Positions 7,172-15,813 of a stretch of 37,331 nt of DNA are shown here, one piece after another (position 1 is the first letter of the stretch; each line of letters begins with the position of its first letter). The notes beneath the pieces were generated by a model. The model was not told the origin of the DNA. It saw only the letters and a program-made list of their open reading frames with translations, and made no database searches. The position numbers and the translations under genes were made by a program. The stretch comes from Hyphomicrobiales bacterium (GTDB lineage Bacteria; Pseudomonadota; Alphaproteobacteria; Rhizobiales; Methyloligellaceae). The DNA is taken from assembly GCA_003228955.1 (NCBI GenBank), contig QIGN01000022.1:1-37331 (forward strand), written 5' to 3'.

Positions 7172-9304
7172 ATGAACACGGTTCTATACCTGATCATCGC
7201 TTGTGGTGCGTTGTCGCTCATATACGGCATCTGGGCCGCTCAATCGGTGATGTCGGCGGACGCCGGCAACAAGCGTATGCAGGAGATAGCAGGTGCTATC
7301 CAGGAAGGGGCGCAGGCCTATCTGACACGGCAATACACAACGATTGCGATTGCCGGGGCAGTCATTTTTGTTCTGGTCGCAATGTTGCTGTCACTAACAG
7401 TCGCAATTGGATTCCTTGTGGGCGCCACGCTTTCGGGCGCTGCCGGCTTTATCGGCATGCTGGTATCGGTGAGAGCCAATGTGCGCACAACCCAGGCAGC
7501 CAGCAAGAGCCTTGGCGCGGGTCTTGAGATTGCGTTTCGCGCCGGCGCGGTAACCGGAATGCTGGTCGCGGGCCTCGCGCTCCTTTCGGTCGCGGTTTAC
7601 TACGCAGTTCTTACGATCGGCTTGGGTTATTCGGCGGCTGACCGCACGATAGTCGATGCGCTCGTCGCACTTGGTTTCGGGGCGTCTCTTATCTCGATTT
7701 TTGCCCGTCTTGGCGGCGGAATCTTTACCAAGGGCGCAGACGTGGGCGGCGATCTTGTCGGCAAGATCGAGGCGGGTATCCCGGAAGACGATCCGCGTAA
7801 CCCGGCCACCATCGCCGATAATGTCGGTGACAATGTCGGTGACTGCGCCGGTATGGCCGCCGATCTTTTTGAAACCTATGCGGTGACCGTTGTGGCCACG
7901 ATGGTGCTGGCCTCGATCTTTTTCGCCGGGAGTGACGTGCTGGAGACGATGATGCTTTATCCGCTGGCGATTGGCGGTGTTTGCGTCGTGACGTCTATTA
8001 TCGGGACTTTCTTTGTCAAGCTGGGCCCGAGCCAGTCAATCATGGGCGCGCTCTACAAAGGCTTCATCGTTGCGGGGGTGCTCTCGCTCATCGCGGTCTT
8101 CGGCGTGACTTATCTGCTGCTGGGACTGGATACCGAATTTACCGTGCGCGGCCTGACTTTCACCGGTCTGGATCTTTTCTGGTGCGCTCTTGCCGGCCTT
8201 GTGGTGACGACGCTTATAATCGTCATCACGGAATATTACACCGGAACCAATTACCGTCCGGTTCAGTCGGTTGCGAGCGCCTCGGTGACGGGGCACGGAA
8301 CCAATGTGATTCAGGGTCTTGCGGTTTCGCTTGAGTCCACAGCGCTGCCTGCGCTCGTCATCATCTTTGGGATTATCGTGACACACTCCCTCGCGGGCCT
8401 GTTCGGAATTGCGATTGCGGTTACAACCATGCTCGCGGTTGCCGGCGTCGTGGTCGCGCTCGATGCCTTCGGGCCGGTTACAGACAATGCCGGCGGCATC
8501 GCGGAGATGGCCAAGCTCAAGGAAGACGTCCGCAACACGACCGATGCGCTGGATGCAGTGGGCAATACCACAAAGGCGGTAACCAAGGGGTATGCCATTG
8601 GTTCAGCAGGTCTTGGCGCTCTGGTGTTGTTCGGAGCCTATACCGAGGATTTGAAATTCTTCATTTCCAAAGCCAATGAAACCGGCGGCGCCATGTTCGG
8701 TTACTTCCAGGGTGTGGAGCTGGATTTCTCGCTTTCCAACCCTTACGTGGTCGTCGGCCTTTTCCTTGGCGGGATGCTTCCCTACCTGTTTAGCGCGATG
8801 AGCATGATGGCGGTTGGCCGGGCAGCTGGAGCGATTGTCGAGGAAGTACGCCGGCAGTTCAAGGAGAAGCCGGGCATCATGAAGGGCAAGGACAAGCCTG
8901 ACTATGGACGCGCGGTCGATATTTTGACCAAGGCCGCGATCAAGGAGATGATGCTCCCGTCGCTCCTGCCGGTACTCTCTCCGATCGTCTGCTTTTTTGC
9001 CGTCAGCGCTTTTGCAGGCAAGTCCGCGGCATTTGCAACCCTTGGCGCCATGCTCCTTGGGGTCATTGTGACGGGCTTGTTCATCGCTATATCCATGACC
9101 GCCGGTGGCGGAGCCTGGGACAACGCCAAGAAGTATATCGAAGACGGCAATTATGGCGGCAAGGGCTCTGAAGCCCACAAAGCCGCTATAACGGGAGATA
9201 CGGTTGGTGATCCTTATAAGGATACCGCCGGCCCGGCTGTCAATCCAATGATCAAGATCACGAATATCGTGGCTCTACTGCTTCTTGCGGTCCTGGCTCA
9301 ATAG
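7172..9304 (+). CDS. hppA: Membrane-bound proton-translocating pyrophosphatase, K+-independent type
   Basis: This enzyme hydrolyses pyrophosphate and pumps protons across the membrane. The start is the ATG at 7172, preceded by AGGGACGG; upstream in-frame sequence lacks membrane character. The protein has 710 residues and about 16 hydrophobic segments. Substrate motifs are complete: [11 protein letters not shown] near residue 188, [13 protein letters not shown] after it, [25 protein letters not shown], and the C-terminal [15 protein letters not shown]. At residues 464-469 it reads GNTTKA; Lys468 stands where K+-dependent members have Ala, which by family knowledge marks the K+-independent, proton-pumping subtype. 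It is a single-gene unit with a strong terminator after it. Confidence 0.97.
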   Translation: MNTVLYLIIACGALSLIYGIWAAQSVMSADAGNKRMQEIAGAIQEGAQAYLTRQYTTIAIAGAVIFVLVAMLLSLTVAIGFLVGATLSGAAGFIGMLVSVRANVRTTQAASKSLGAGLEIAFRAGAVTGMLVAGLALLSVAVYYAVLTIGLGYSAADRTIVDALVALGFGASLISIFARLGGGIFTKGADVGGDLVGKIEAGIPEDDPRNPATIADNVGDNVGDCAGMAADLFETYAVTVVATMVLASIFFAGSDVLETMMLYPLAIGGVCVVTSIIGTFFVKLGPSQSIMGALYKGFIVAGVLSLIAVFGVTYLLLGLDTEFTVRGLTFTGLDLFWCALAGLVVTTLIIVITEYYTGTNYRPVQSVASASVTGHGTNVIQGLAVSLESTALPALVIIFGIIVTHSLAGLFGIAIAVTTMLAVAGVVVALDAFGPVTDNAGGIAEMAKLKEDVRNTTDALDAVGNTTKAVTKGYAIGSAGLGALVLFGAYTEDLKFFISKANETGGAMFGYFQGVELDFSLSNPYVVVGLFLGGMLPYLFSAMSMMAVGRAAGAIVEEVRRQFKEKPGIMKGKDKPDYGRAVDILTKAAIKEMMLPSLLPVLSPIVCFFAVSAFAGKSAAFATLGAMLLGVIVTGLFIAISMTAGGGAWDNAKKYIEDGNYGGKGSEAHKAAITGDTVGDPYKDTAGPAVNPMIKITNIVALLLLAVLAQ

Positions 9305-9332
9305 TGAAAAACGCAAAAATGCGAAGCAGAAG

Positions 9333-9366
9333 AAGGGCTCCGTCAATGGCGGAGCCCTTTCTTTTC
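9333..9366 (+). terminator. Intrinsic terminator after hppA
   Basis: AAGGGCTCCG at 9333-9342 pairs perfectly with CGGAGCCCTT at 9350-9359 around a 7-base loop, and a T-rich run (TTTCTTTT) follows. It starts 29 bases after the hppA stop and separates it from the leftward bamE gene, whose stop is at 9416. Confidence 0.9.
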
Positions 9367-9415
9367 CGGTCATGCGAAATTTGGTTTTCCTGCCCGCCGC
9401 AAGGCAAAAAGAAAT

Positions 9416-9883
9416 TTAATGATCCACCAGAGAACGGCGGTTGGCGATGTTGCCGAAAATCTGCTCCAGCGCGGTCAGTTTCTTGCCATAGGTCGGCGTT
9501 TCACCGCTGATAATATCAATAATTCTTCCGTCCTTCAGGCTGTAATTCGAGACTTCGCGAACGCTTTGTTGCGGGTTGAAATAGATCGCGACGATTTTCC
9601 GCTCGATAACTTTGGGGCGCCCCATGGGAAGGGTCTTCCGAATGCTGGAAATATAATAGAAAACATCCCCGTCGAGAGTGCCCGTAGTATCGGGCGTGCC
9701 AAGGGTCAGACGGACCTGGTCCTGTGACATGCCCGGTTGAATCTGCTGCAGATCGACATCTGTGAACAGATAGCCATGGCGGTCAATCTGCCCGGCGCAA
9801 CCGGCGAGAAGCAGGGCCCCCAAAAACACCCAAATGTTCCTGAAGGAATGCAATATGCGCATAATGGACGTTGTCCGGCGCAT
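9416..9883 (-). CDS. bamE: Outer membrane assembly lipoprotein, BamE/SmpA/OmlA family
   Basis: BamE is a small lipoprotein of the Bam complex that inserts beta-barrel proteins into the outer membrane. The N-terminal signal ends in the lipobox LLLAGC, and the mature part begins with DRHGYLFTDVDLQQIQPG, then MSQDQVRLTLGTPDTTGTLDG and a terminal strand region, matching the SmpA/OmlA fold. Three ATG codons could start it (9913, 9883, 9862); none has a convincing ribosome site. I chose 9883, which gives a 29-residue signal peptide, but 9862 is nearly as good. It diverges from the bc1 chaperone gene and likely shares the region 9884-10016 for promoters. Confidence 0.88.
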   Translation of the reverse strand: MRRTTSIMRILHSFRNIWVFLGALLLAGCAGQIDRHGYLFTDVDLQQIQPGMSQDQVRLTLGTPDTTGTLDGDVFYYISSIRKTLPMGRPKVIERKIVAIYFNPQQSVREVSNYSLKDGRIIDIISGETPTYGKKLTALEQIFGNIANRRSLVDH

Positions 9884-10016
9884 ATGAGTGCTGTCATCGG
9901 TGAAGTCTGTCATTCTGGGCCAATGGCGTTTAAAACTCTTGAGCAGACCTATAGCGTGAAATCTGCCGTTTGGGCACGATTAATGATGGCATGGGTTAAG
10001 GAAACATCAGGCATCG

Positions 10017-10586
10017 ATGTTGAACTGGATTTCGAAACGCGCACGCCGCAGAAGGAATGCGCACGATCTTTATGGCTCCATTGTGGCGCTCTCGCGTTCG
10101 CATGCCCTATACGCGCGGATGGGCGTCCCCGATACGGTCGAAGCCAGGTTTGAAATACTGGTATTCCACCTCTTCGCCTGCCTGGACAGGATCGGCCAGA
10201 GCGGCGGCGGGAATGCCCTATTGGCCCAGGATCTGGTTGACGTATTTTTTGCCGACATGGATACGGCATCGCGGGAACTTGGCGTCGGAGATATGGCGGT
10301 TCCCAAGAAGATGAAATCCCTGGCCGCAATATATAAAGAGCGCATGAAAACTTATCAGCAGGCTGCGGGAGACAGGCAAAAAGATTCACTTGCGGCCGCT
10401 CTGGCCGGGAATGTCTTCAGCCCCGATGAGGTATCCGCGCGCGCGCGAACTCTCGCAAACTATGTGCGGGACCTGCAAAAATCCCTGTCGGGAACGGAAA
10501 TGGCAGACCTCGAAAAAGGTCGTATCGGGGCGCCCGGAAAATCATTGCAAGGCAACCCGGGCTCAAAAGGAAAAGTGGCACGATGA
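10017..10586 (+). CDS. Ubiquinol-cytochrome c chaperone family protein (CBP3-like)
   Basis: The 189-residue protein matches the CBP3/UQCC1 family, which in mitochondria helps cytochrome b synthesis and assembly of the bc1 complex. Family traits are the basic N terminus RARRRRNAHDLYGSIVALSR, then GVPDTVEARFEILVFHLF, and further on DVFFADMDTASRELGVGD followed by a short basic helix. The bacterial role is inferred from the mitochondrial relatives. The start at 10017 has AAGGAAA 12 bases upstream, rather far. Its stop overlaps the next gene's ATG (ATGA at 10583-10586), so the two are probably translationally coupled. The last 25 residues are low complexity and positively charged. Confidence 0.85.
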   Translation: MLNWISKRARRRRNAHDLYGSIVALSRSHALYARMGVPDTVEARFEILVFHLFACLDRIGQSGGGNALLAQDLVDVFFADMDTASRELGVGDMAVPKKMKSLAAIYKERMKTYQQAAGDRQKDSLAAALAGNVFSPDEVSARARTLANYVRDLQKSLSGTEMADLEKGRIGAPGKSLQGNPGSKGKVAR

Positions 10587-11170
10587 ACCAAAGTCCGGAC
10601 CAGCACTTAGAGGAACCGCTTTTTTCACGGCCCTATACAACAGAGAAAATTCCAGCGGGAGGCGTGAAGGGACTGGTTGAGGCCAGCGAGAGTGAGCGGG
10701 TGCAGATTGCGGCCGCCCTGGATCTGACGGGACTGAAGAGTTTTGGGATGAAGTTTCAATTGCGCCGCGCCGGCCCGCGCCAATTCAAATTCTCGGGGCA
10801 ATTGGCCGCCCAGGCAACACAGGATTGCGTTGTCTCACTGAGACCGGTCGAGACCGTGGTAGATGAGAAAATAGAGATCGAATTCTGGCCGCCCGAGGAT
10901 GTCGCACGAGAGGAAGCTGAAGTTGAATCCGAAAGCATGTTTGTTTCCCTTGAGGGCCCGGAACCGATCCAGGATGGTGTTATCGATGTCGGACAGCTTG
11001 CCTATGAACACCTGGCGGCCTCACTGGATCCTTACCCCAAGGAAGCCGGGGCACAGTTCGATTGGAGCAATCCAATGCAACTGGAAGAAGAGGTATCCGC
11101 AGACCGGCCCTTTGCCGCTCTGGCCCAGATGAGGGACGGCCGGCTCCCTGACTTGGATCAAACCGAGTAG
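10583..11170 (+). CDS. DUF177 (YceD) family protein
   Basis: The 195-residue protein belongs to DUF177, whose E. coli member YceD precedes rpmF and plsX; plant and bacterial relatives are linked to 23S rRNA accumulation. The recognisable core is QATQDCVVSLRPVETVVDE followed by an acidic stretch (EEAEVESESMF) and the closing DVGQLAYEHLAASLDPYP motif with PRKEG-like KEAGAQF after it. It starts by overlap with the chaperone gene stop. Unlike enterobacteria, no rpmF (ribosomal protein L32) lies between it and plsX; the 123-base gap has no frame for one. Its molecular role remains poorly defined. Confidence 0.88.
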   Translation: MNQSPDQHLEEPLFSRPYTTEKIPAGGVKGLVEASESERVQIAAALDLTGLKSFGMKFQLRRAGPRQFKFSGQLAAQATQDCVVSLRPVETVVDEKIEIEFWPPEDVAREEAEVESESMFVSLEGPEPIQDGVIDVGQLAYEHLAASLDPYPKEAGAQFDWSNPMQLEEEVSADRPFAALAQMRDGRLPDLDQTE

Positions 11171-11293
11171 GATTTTTTGATTGATGTTGCCGCATAAATG
11201 ATATCCGGTATTTTCAAATAGATTTCAAAACGCAAGGGGGGTGGCCACGGGAATTTACGCGCCAGTCCGCTTGCCCGGAACCTGGTTGTGTAA

Positions 11294-12337
11294 ATGGCTG
11301 GCACGCAAACGATAGCGCTTGATGTCATGGGCGGTGACCACGGAGCCCGGGTCGTGATACCGGGCGCCGAGATATCTTTGGTTCGCCATCCTGACATTCA
11401 TTACATCCTGTATGGCGATGAAGCAGTTATTCGCGAGGAACTGAAATCCCATAAGGCGCTCGCCGGGGCCTGTGAGATCATTCACACCGATGTCGCCATT
11501 TCAATGGATGCCAAGCCGAGCCAGGCGCTGCGTCAGGGACGGTGGAAGAGCAGCATGTGGAAGGCGATCGAAGCGGTGCGCGACGGCAACGCCAGTGCCG
11601 TTGTCTCCGCAGGCAACACCGGCGCGCTAATGGCAATGTCGAGATTTTGCCTGAAGACTCTTCCGGAAATAGAGCGGCCCGCTATCGCCGCCATCTGGCC
11701 CACCGTTGACAGTGAATGCATCGTGCTTGATGTCGGCGCCAATGTGGGAGCGGATGCCCGTCAGCTGCTTGACTGTTCCATGATGGGCGCGGCGATGGCC
11801 CGGGCGCTGTTTTCCCTGGATCGCCCCACTGTGGGCTTGCTGAATATCGGCGTCGAGGAAGTCAAAGGCCTTGGTGAAGTGCGCAAAGCGGCGGCGGCGC
11901 TGCGCGATTCAAATCCTCCGTTTGAATATCATGGATTTGTGGAAGGTGACGATGTGGGGCAGGGCGTCGTCGACGTTGTCGTTACAGAAGGATTTTCTGG
12001 AAATATTGCGCTCAAGACCGCCGAGGGCACTGCCAGGCAGATCGCCGCATATCTCAAGGCGGCAATGACCCGTTCGGCGATGGCCCGTATCGGCGCCGTC
12101 CTGGCGCGGGGAGCCTTTCAGGCGTTGAAGGAAAAGATGGATCCACGCCAATCCAATGGCGGCGTTTTTCTTGGACTGAACGGCATTGTCATCAAGAGCC
12201 ATGGCGGAACGGATGCCACCGGGTTTGCGAGCGCGATTGATCTCGGCTACGACATGGCCTGCGGCAATCTCGTGGAACGCCTTGCCGTCGACATCGAGGA
12301 TTTCCACGCATCCCTGAACATGGAGATCATTGCGTAA
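11294..12337 (+). CDS. plsX: Phosphate acyltransferase PlsX
   Basis: PlsX converts acyl-ACP to acyl-phosphate, the donor used by PlsY to start phospholipid synthesis; it is a peripheral membrane enzyme. The 347-residue sequence opens with [19 protein letters not shown], the family signature, and contains [35 protein letters not shown] and [14 protein letters not shown], all typical. It follows DUF177 after 123 bases and precedes fabH by 18 bases, an order kept in many proteobacteria that couples fatty acid and phospholipid synthesis. The ribosome site is weak (GGAAC 15 or so bases upstream). Confidence 0.96.
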   Translation: MAGTQTIALDVMGGDHGARVVIPGAEISLVRHPDIHYILYGDEAVIREELKSHKALAGACEIIHTDVAISMDAKPSQALRQGRWKSSMWKAIEAVRDGNASAVVSAGNTGALMAMSRFCLKTLPEIERPAIAAIWPTVDSECIVLDVGANVGADARQLLDCSMMGAAMARALFSLDRPTVGLLNIGVEEVKGLGEVRKAAAALRDSNPPFEYHGFVEGDDVGQGVVDVVVTEGFSGNIALKTAEGTARQIAAYLKAAMTRSAMARIGAVLARGAFQALKEKMDPRQSNGGVFLGLNGIVIKSHGGTDATGFASAIDLGYDMACGNLVERLAVDIEDFHASLNMEIIA

Positions 12338-12355
12338 TGAGTGGAGGTTCGTGAG

Positions 12356-13333
12356 GTGAGTCTTCTCCGGCCCGTCATACTGGGGTGCGGCGGTTATTTG
12401 CCGGAAACGGTGCTGACCAACGCTGACCTGGCGAAGATCGTGGATACCAGCGATGAGTGGATTCACGAACGCACTGGGATCCGCGCTCGCCATATCGCCG
12501 CGGAAGGCGAGCTGACGTCCGATCTGGGTACCGAGGCTGCCCTACAGGCGCTTGAGCGCGCGGAAGTGGAGGCCAAGGATATTGATCTCATCATTCTGGC
12601 AACTTCGACGCCTGACAATACCTTTCCAGCTTCGGCTGTCGCAATTCAGGCCAATCTCGGGATAACACTCGGAGCGGCGTTTGACCTGCAGGCAGTTTGT
12701 TCCGGCTTCGTCTTCGCGCTGTCGACCGCCGATAATTTCCTCAAATCCGGTCAATTCAAGCGCGCCCTCGTAGTCGGGGCCGAGACCTTCTCACGTATTC
12801 TGGACTGGGAAGACCGCAGTACGTGTGTTTTGTTCGGTGACGGTGCCGGTGCGGTGGTGGTTGAGGCGCAGAAGTTGAGCGGCGCCGACAATGATCGGGG
12901 CATATTGATGTCGGAGCTTCGCTCAGACGGGCGTCACCGCGAAAAGCTCTATGTAGACGGCGGCCCCTCTTCGACCGGCACGGTTGGGCATCTGCGCATG
13001 CATGGGCGTGAGGTTTTTCGTCATGCCGTCACCAATATCTCCAATATTATTGAAGAAACGCTTGCGCGGAGCGGCTACAGCGCTGAACAGATAGACTGGT
13101 TCGTGCCACATCAGGCCAACAAGCGCATCCTCGATGGCACGGCGCGCAAGATTGGCCTGGACCCGGAAAAAATAGTGATGACGGTCGAGAAACACGCCAA
13201 CACCTCAGCCGCTTCGATACCCCTTGCCCTGAATGTCGCGCTGGAGGATGGCAGGATTCAGCAAGGTGATCTGGTCCTGATGGAAGCCATGGGAGGTGGA
13301 TTTACCTGGGGCGCCGTTCTGGTTCGCTGGTAG
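12356..13333 (+). CDS. fabH: 3-oxoacyl-[acyl-carrier-protein] synthase III
   Basis: FabH starts fatty acid chains by condensing acetyl-CoA with malonyl-ACP. I place the start at the GTG 12356, which has GGAGG 8 bases upstream; a GTG at 12341 would add five residues but lacks such a site. The 325-residue protein has the full Cys-His-Asn triad: Cys115 in [10 protein letters not shown], His252 in [10 protein letters not shown] and Asn282 in [27 protein letters not shown] and the [15 protein letters not shown] stretch at the N terminus, and the glycine-rich [10 protein letters not shown], are also standard. It overlaps functionally with plsX in one operon. Confidence 0.96.
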   Translation: MSLLRPVILGCGGYLPETVLTNADLAKIVDTSDEWIHERTGIRARHIAAEGELTSDLGTEAALQALERAEVEAKDIDLIILATSTPDNTFPASAVAIQANLGITLGAAFDLQAVCSGFVFALSTADNFLKSGQFKRALVVGAETFSRILDWEDRSTCVLFGDGAGAVVVEAQKLSGADNDRGILMSELRSDGRHREKLYVDGGPSSTGTVGHLRMHGREVFRHAVTNISNIIEETLARSGYSAEQIDWFVPHQANKRILDGTARKIGLDPEKIVMTVEKHANTSAASIPLALNVALEDGRIQQGDLVLMEAMGGGFTWGAVLVRW

Positions 13334-13547
13334 TGGCGGACGGGGCGTGATTTGCCGCCTGTGTCTGTCCACTCTTCCCCCTTTCCTGATTGCTATTTCT
13401 CCAAAATCCTCCGCAGGCCGCATATTGTGGGAAAAAGAGAAAATTATTTCACTGAATACGCGCAATTTTTCCATTCGCACATTGACCCTCGTTAACCTTG
13501 TCCATTAGCATCACCAATTGGGATCTGATGTTACGGGGCGCACCAAA

Positions 13548-13865
13548 ATGGCTGGCAAGACACTGACTCGTGCGGATTTGGCGGAGGCGGTCTTTCAGAA
13601 AGTCGGTTTGCCGCGCAACGAATCCGCGGAGCTTGTTGAATTGGTCCTGAAAGAAATTACCGGAAGTCTGGAACGCGGGCTGCCGGTCAAACTGTCTTCC
13701 TTCGGCTCCTTCGGCATTCGCGAAAAAGGCGAGCGTATAGGGCGCAATCCGAAAACCGGCGAAGAAGTGCCGATCACGCCGCGGCGTGTGCTTGTGTTTC
13801 GGGCCAGCAACATCATGAAGGAACAGGTCAACAATACGCTGACAAAGAAGAATGCGGCCAGCTAA
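13548..13865 (+). CDS. ihfA: Integration host factor subunit alpha
   Basis: IHF-alpha pairs with IHF-beta to bend DNA in recombination, replication and transcription. The 105-residue protein has the HU/IHF fold: [18 protein letters not shown], then [13 protein letters not shown], the [20 protein letters not shown] strand region and the DNA-arm motif [19 protein letters not shown]. The start ATG 13548 is preferred to a TTG 30 bases earlier, which would add unconserved residues. The plsX-fabH-ihfA-merR order is typical of Rhizobiales relatives. The 214 bases after fabH may hold its own promoter: TTGACC at 13482-13487 is a possible -35 box, but I see no convincing -10. Confidence 0.94.
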   Translation: MAGKTLTRADLAEAVFQKVGLPRNESAELVELVLKEITGSLERGLPVKLSSFGSFGIREKGERIGRNPKTGEEVPITPRRVLVFRASNIMKEQVNNTLTKKNAAS

Positions 13866-13904
13866 GTAACGGCCCGTTTAACGCGATTTTGTGGGGAATT
13901 GTAG

Positions 13905-14375
13905 TTGGACAAGTCACCTGAGGCCTTTCGTACCATCAGCGAAGTTGCAGATGATCTCGATGTGCCAAAGCATGTTTTGAGATTCTGGGAAGGAAAATTT
14001 TCCCAGTTGCGCCCCCTGAAGCGCGGTGGCGGCCGACGCTATTACAGGCCCGAGGATGTGAATTTGCTTCGTGGCATTCGCCAGCTTCTTTACGGAGAAA
14101 AATATACCATCAAAGGCGTCCAATTGATTCTGCGCCAGCAGGGCGTCCGTCATGTCATGACCCGTTCGGGGAATTCCGCCGACGGGTCCGCGCAGACCAG
14201 TGTTACAGATATCCCGGATGTCGCCGCTGAGGCCGCGGGCCGCGCAGCCGATCAGTTCGAGGTTGTATCTGACGCCGAGGGAGGGGGGATGCACAAGTGG
14301 CAGGTTGATCGGCTGCGGACGCTTCTCACTGAGCTTGAAGAATGCAAGAAACTGCTTGCAGCCTCCAAGGGCTAG
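13905..14375 (+). CDS. MerR family transcriptional regulator
   Basis: The 156-residue protein carries an N-terminal MerR-type winged helix (about residues 8-80): [20 protein letters not shown] followed by [20 protein letters not shown] and [19 protein letters not shown]. The sequence then has a Ser/Asp/Ala-rich linker and a short C-terminal helix ([20 protein letters not shown]). There is no obvious metal- or drug-binding pocket, so the ligand is unknown. The start is a TTG at 13905 with GGGGAA upstream. The gene directly follows ihfA, as in many alphaproteobacteria; targets are not known. Confidence 0.9.
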   Translation: MDKSPEAFRTISEVADDLDVPKHVLRFWEGKFSQLRPLKRGGGRRYYRPEDVNLLRGIRQLLYGEKYTIKGVQLILRQQGVRHVMTRSGNSADGSAQTSVTDIPDVAAEAAGRAADQFEVVSDAEGGGMHKWQVDRLRTLLTELEECKKLLAASKG

Positions 14376-14441
14376 GCCGTCCCGGCACATCTAGAGATTG
14401 ACCCGCTTAACGGAAGCAGGCAAAACAAAATTCTATTGTGG

Positions 14442-14519
14442 CGGAGCGTGGCGCAGCCCGGTTAGCGCACCGGTCTGGGGGACCGGGGGTCGCGAGTTCA
14501 AATCTCGCCGCTCCGACCA
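14442..14519 (+). tRNA. tRNA-Pro (anticodon GGG)
   Basis: The sequence folds as a complete cloverleaf. The acceptor arm CGGAGCG (14442-14448) pairs with CGCTCCG (14509-14515), the D stem is GCGC/GCGC, the anticodon stem CCGGT/ACCGG (14470-14474 and 14482-14486) encloses the loop CTGGGGG with GGG at 14477-14479, and the T arm GCGAG-TTCAAAT-CTCGC is regular. The CCA end is encoded (14517-14519). The anticodon reads CCC and CCU. The gene sits between merR and the exopolysaccharide locus, so it marks the left boundary of that locus. No second copy of its 3' end was noticed nearby. Confidence 0.96.
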
Positions 14520-14537
14520 TTTTCCGACCAGGGCGAT

Positions 14538-15797
14538 CTAGGTGAGCCGGTTCCCAAGCTGGCGGTGGGGTGTTTTGCTCAGCATCAGCCCCCATACCAG
14601 CCCGATAATCACAAAGAAATGACGCCAGTGATCGGTGTCCACAATCAAACCCTCCGCCGCCAATCCCACAAACGCCGACAGCATCACAATAAAAATGCCC
14701 TGCGTGGGGTTTGCGTGAAGCGCATACCGGAACCCGGCAATGATTGTCGCCATGACGATGGACAAATAAAGAAATCCGCCAATCCATCCCGCATTGAGGA
14801 ACATGCTCAAATAGACATTGTGTACATCTTGGCCATGCAGCACGCGCGCGAATTCGCGGGCGCCAATTCCCATCGGGGAAATTGCGATGGTTTTCAGTGC
14901 AAGGAGCTGGCCGCCGAAACGCCCTTCCGGCCCGGTGTCATATTCCATGGTGAAGCTGGCGCGTGCGCGCACCAGGTCTCCAATCGATTCAATCTGCATT
15001 GCGCCGGCGATGGCGAGCATTGCGCCGCAGAGCGCAAAGGCAACGATCGCCAGAAGCTTGAGGCGAAACAGGTTTGAGCGTGAAACCACGAACACCATAT
15101 AGGCATAAACCGTCAGCGCGATCCCCGCATTGAGCCATGCTCCGCGCGAAAAGCTCACGAGCAGTCCGAGGAAGAACAATCCGGCGAGCAGTCCCATCAC
15201 AATTGCCCGACCGGCTCTGGCGGTGGCCATGCTGTGAACGCAGTAAAGCAAGGCTGGCACGAGGAACGGTCCGAAGACGTTCGGGTCTTTGAAGGTCCCA
15301 CGTGTTCGGCCGAATTTTGTGAACAGTTCATTGGCGCCCGGCAGAAGGTTGAAGTAACCGATTGCACCGGCCACAACAGCCAGCAGGGAGGCAAAGAGGA
15401 GACCCGAAATAATGAGACGGGTATGTCTTTCGGGGTTGTTGCGCACAAAGGCGGCGATAAGCGCCGCCGAGATCGACAGGAATATCGTGATAGCGATATG
15501 TTTTACCGAGACGTCGATCGCACCCGACCCCACTGCCGATATCAGTCCGGCGGCGCCCAGCACGAGCCAGGCGGCAAGGAATAGAACCAGTCCATTCGAA
15601 AAGGTGACCAGTCCGAGCATCGGCAACAGAACCATCAGGCCGATCATAAGCGCGTCATAAGGGGCGGGTTCCGCGAAAACAACGGAAGACAAAGCCATCG
15701 TCAGCCAGACAAGCGCCAGGCCAAGGCTCTTTGCCGAGAGACCCCGAGCAATGGGGGCGGTGCCGGCATATGCTGGAATTGAATGACCCGCGACCAT
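14538..15797 (-). CDS. O-antigen polymerase/ligase family membrane protein (Wzy/WaaL-like)
   Basis: The 419-residue protein has about 11 hydrophobic segments and belongs to the Wzy_C / O-antigen ligase family that polymerises or transfers lipid-linked polysaccharide on the periplasmic side. Family traits are TRGTFKDPNVFGPFLVP, SFSRGAWLNAGIAL, the large periplasmic loop around residues 268-310 with GPEGRFGGQ, HNVYLSMFLNAGWIGG, and the terminal VDTDHWRHFFVIIG. I prefer the ATG at 15797 because GAAGGG lies 8 bases upstream; an ATG at 15803 is only 2 bases from it. Sequence alone cannot tell polymerase from ligase. It is the last gene of a leftward pair, 10 bases after the glycosylphosphotransferase gene. 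Confidence 0.86.
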   Translation of the reverse strand: MVAGHSIPAYAGTAPIARGLSAKSLGLALVWLTMALSSVVFAEPAPYDALMIGLMVLLPMLGLVTFSNGLVLFLAAWLVLGAAGLISAVGSGAIDVSVKHIAITIFLSISAALIAAFVRNNPERHTRLIISGLLFASLLAVVAGAIGYFNLLPGANELFTKFGRTRGTFKDPNVFGPFLVPALLYCVHSMATARAGRAIVMGLLAGLFFLGLLVSFSRGAWLNAGIALTVYAYMVFVVSRSNLFRLKLLAIVAFALCGAMLAIAGAMQIESIGDLVRARASFTMEYDTGPEGRFGGQLLALKTIAISPMGIGAREFARVLHGQDVHNVYLSMFLNAGWIGGFLYLSIVMATIIAGFRYALHANPTQGIFIVMLSAFVGLAAEGLIVDTDHWRHFFVIIGLVWGLMLSKTPHRQLGNRLT

Positions 15798-15813
15798 GAG
15801 CATAACCCTTCGC

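Noticed and set aside
14398-14436. Promoter for tRNA-Pro (TTGACC at 14398-14403)
   Set aside because: A -35-like box exists but no -10 box at proper spacing; the nearest candidate TTCTAT is only 5 bases before the tRNA.
14490-14519. Attachment site at the 3' end of tRNA-Pro with an integrated island
   Set aside because: No second copy of the tRNA 3' end and no integrase were noticed in the window.
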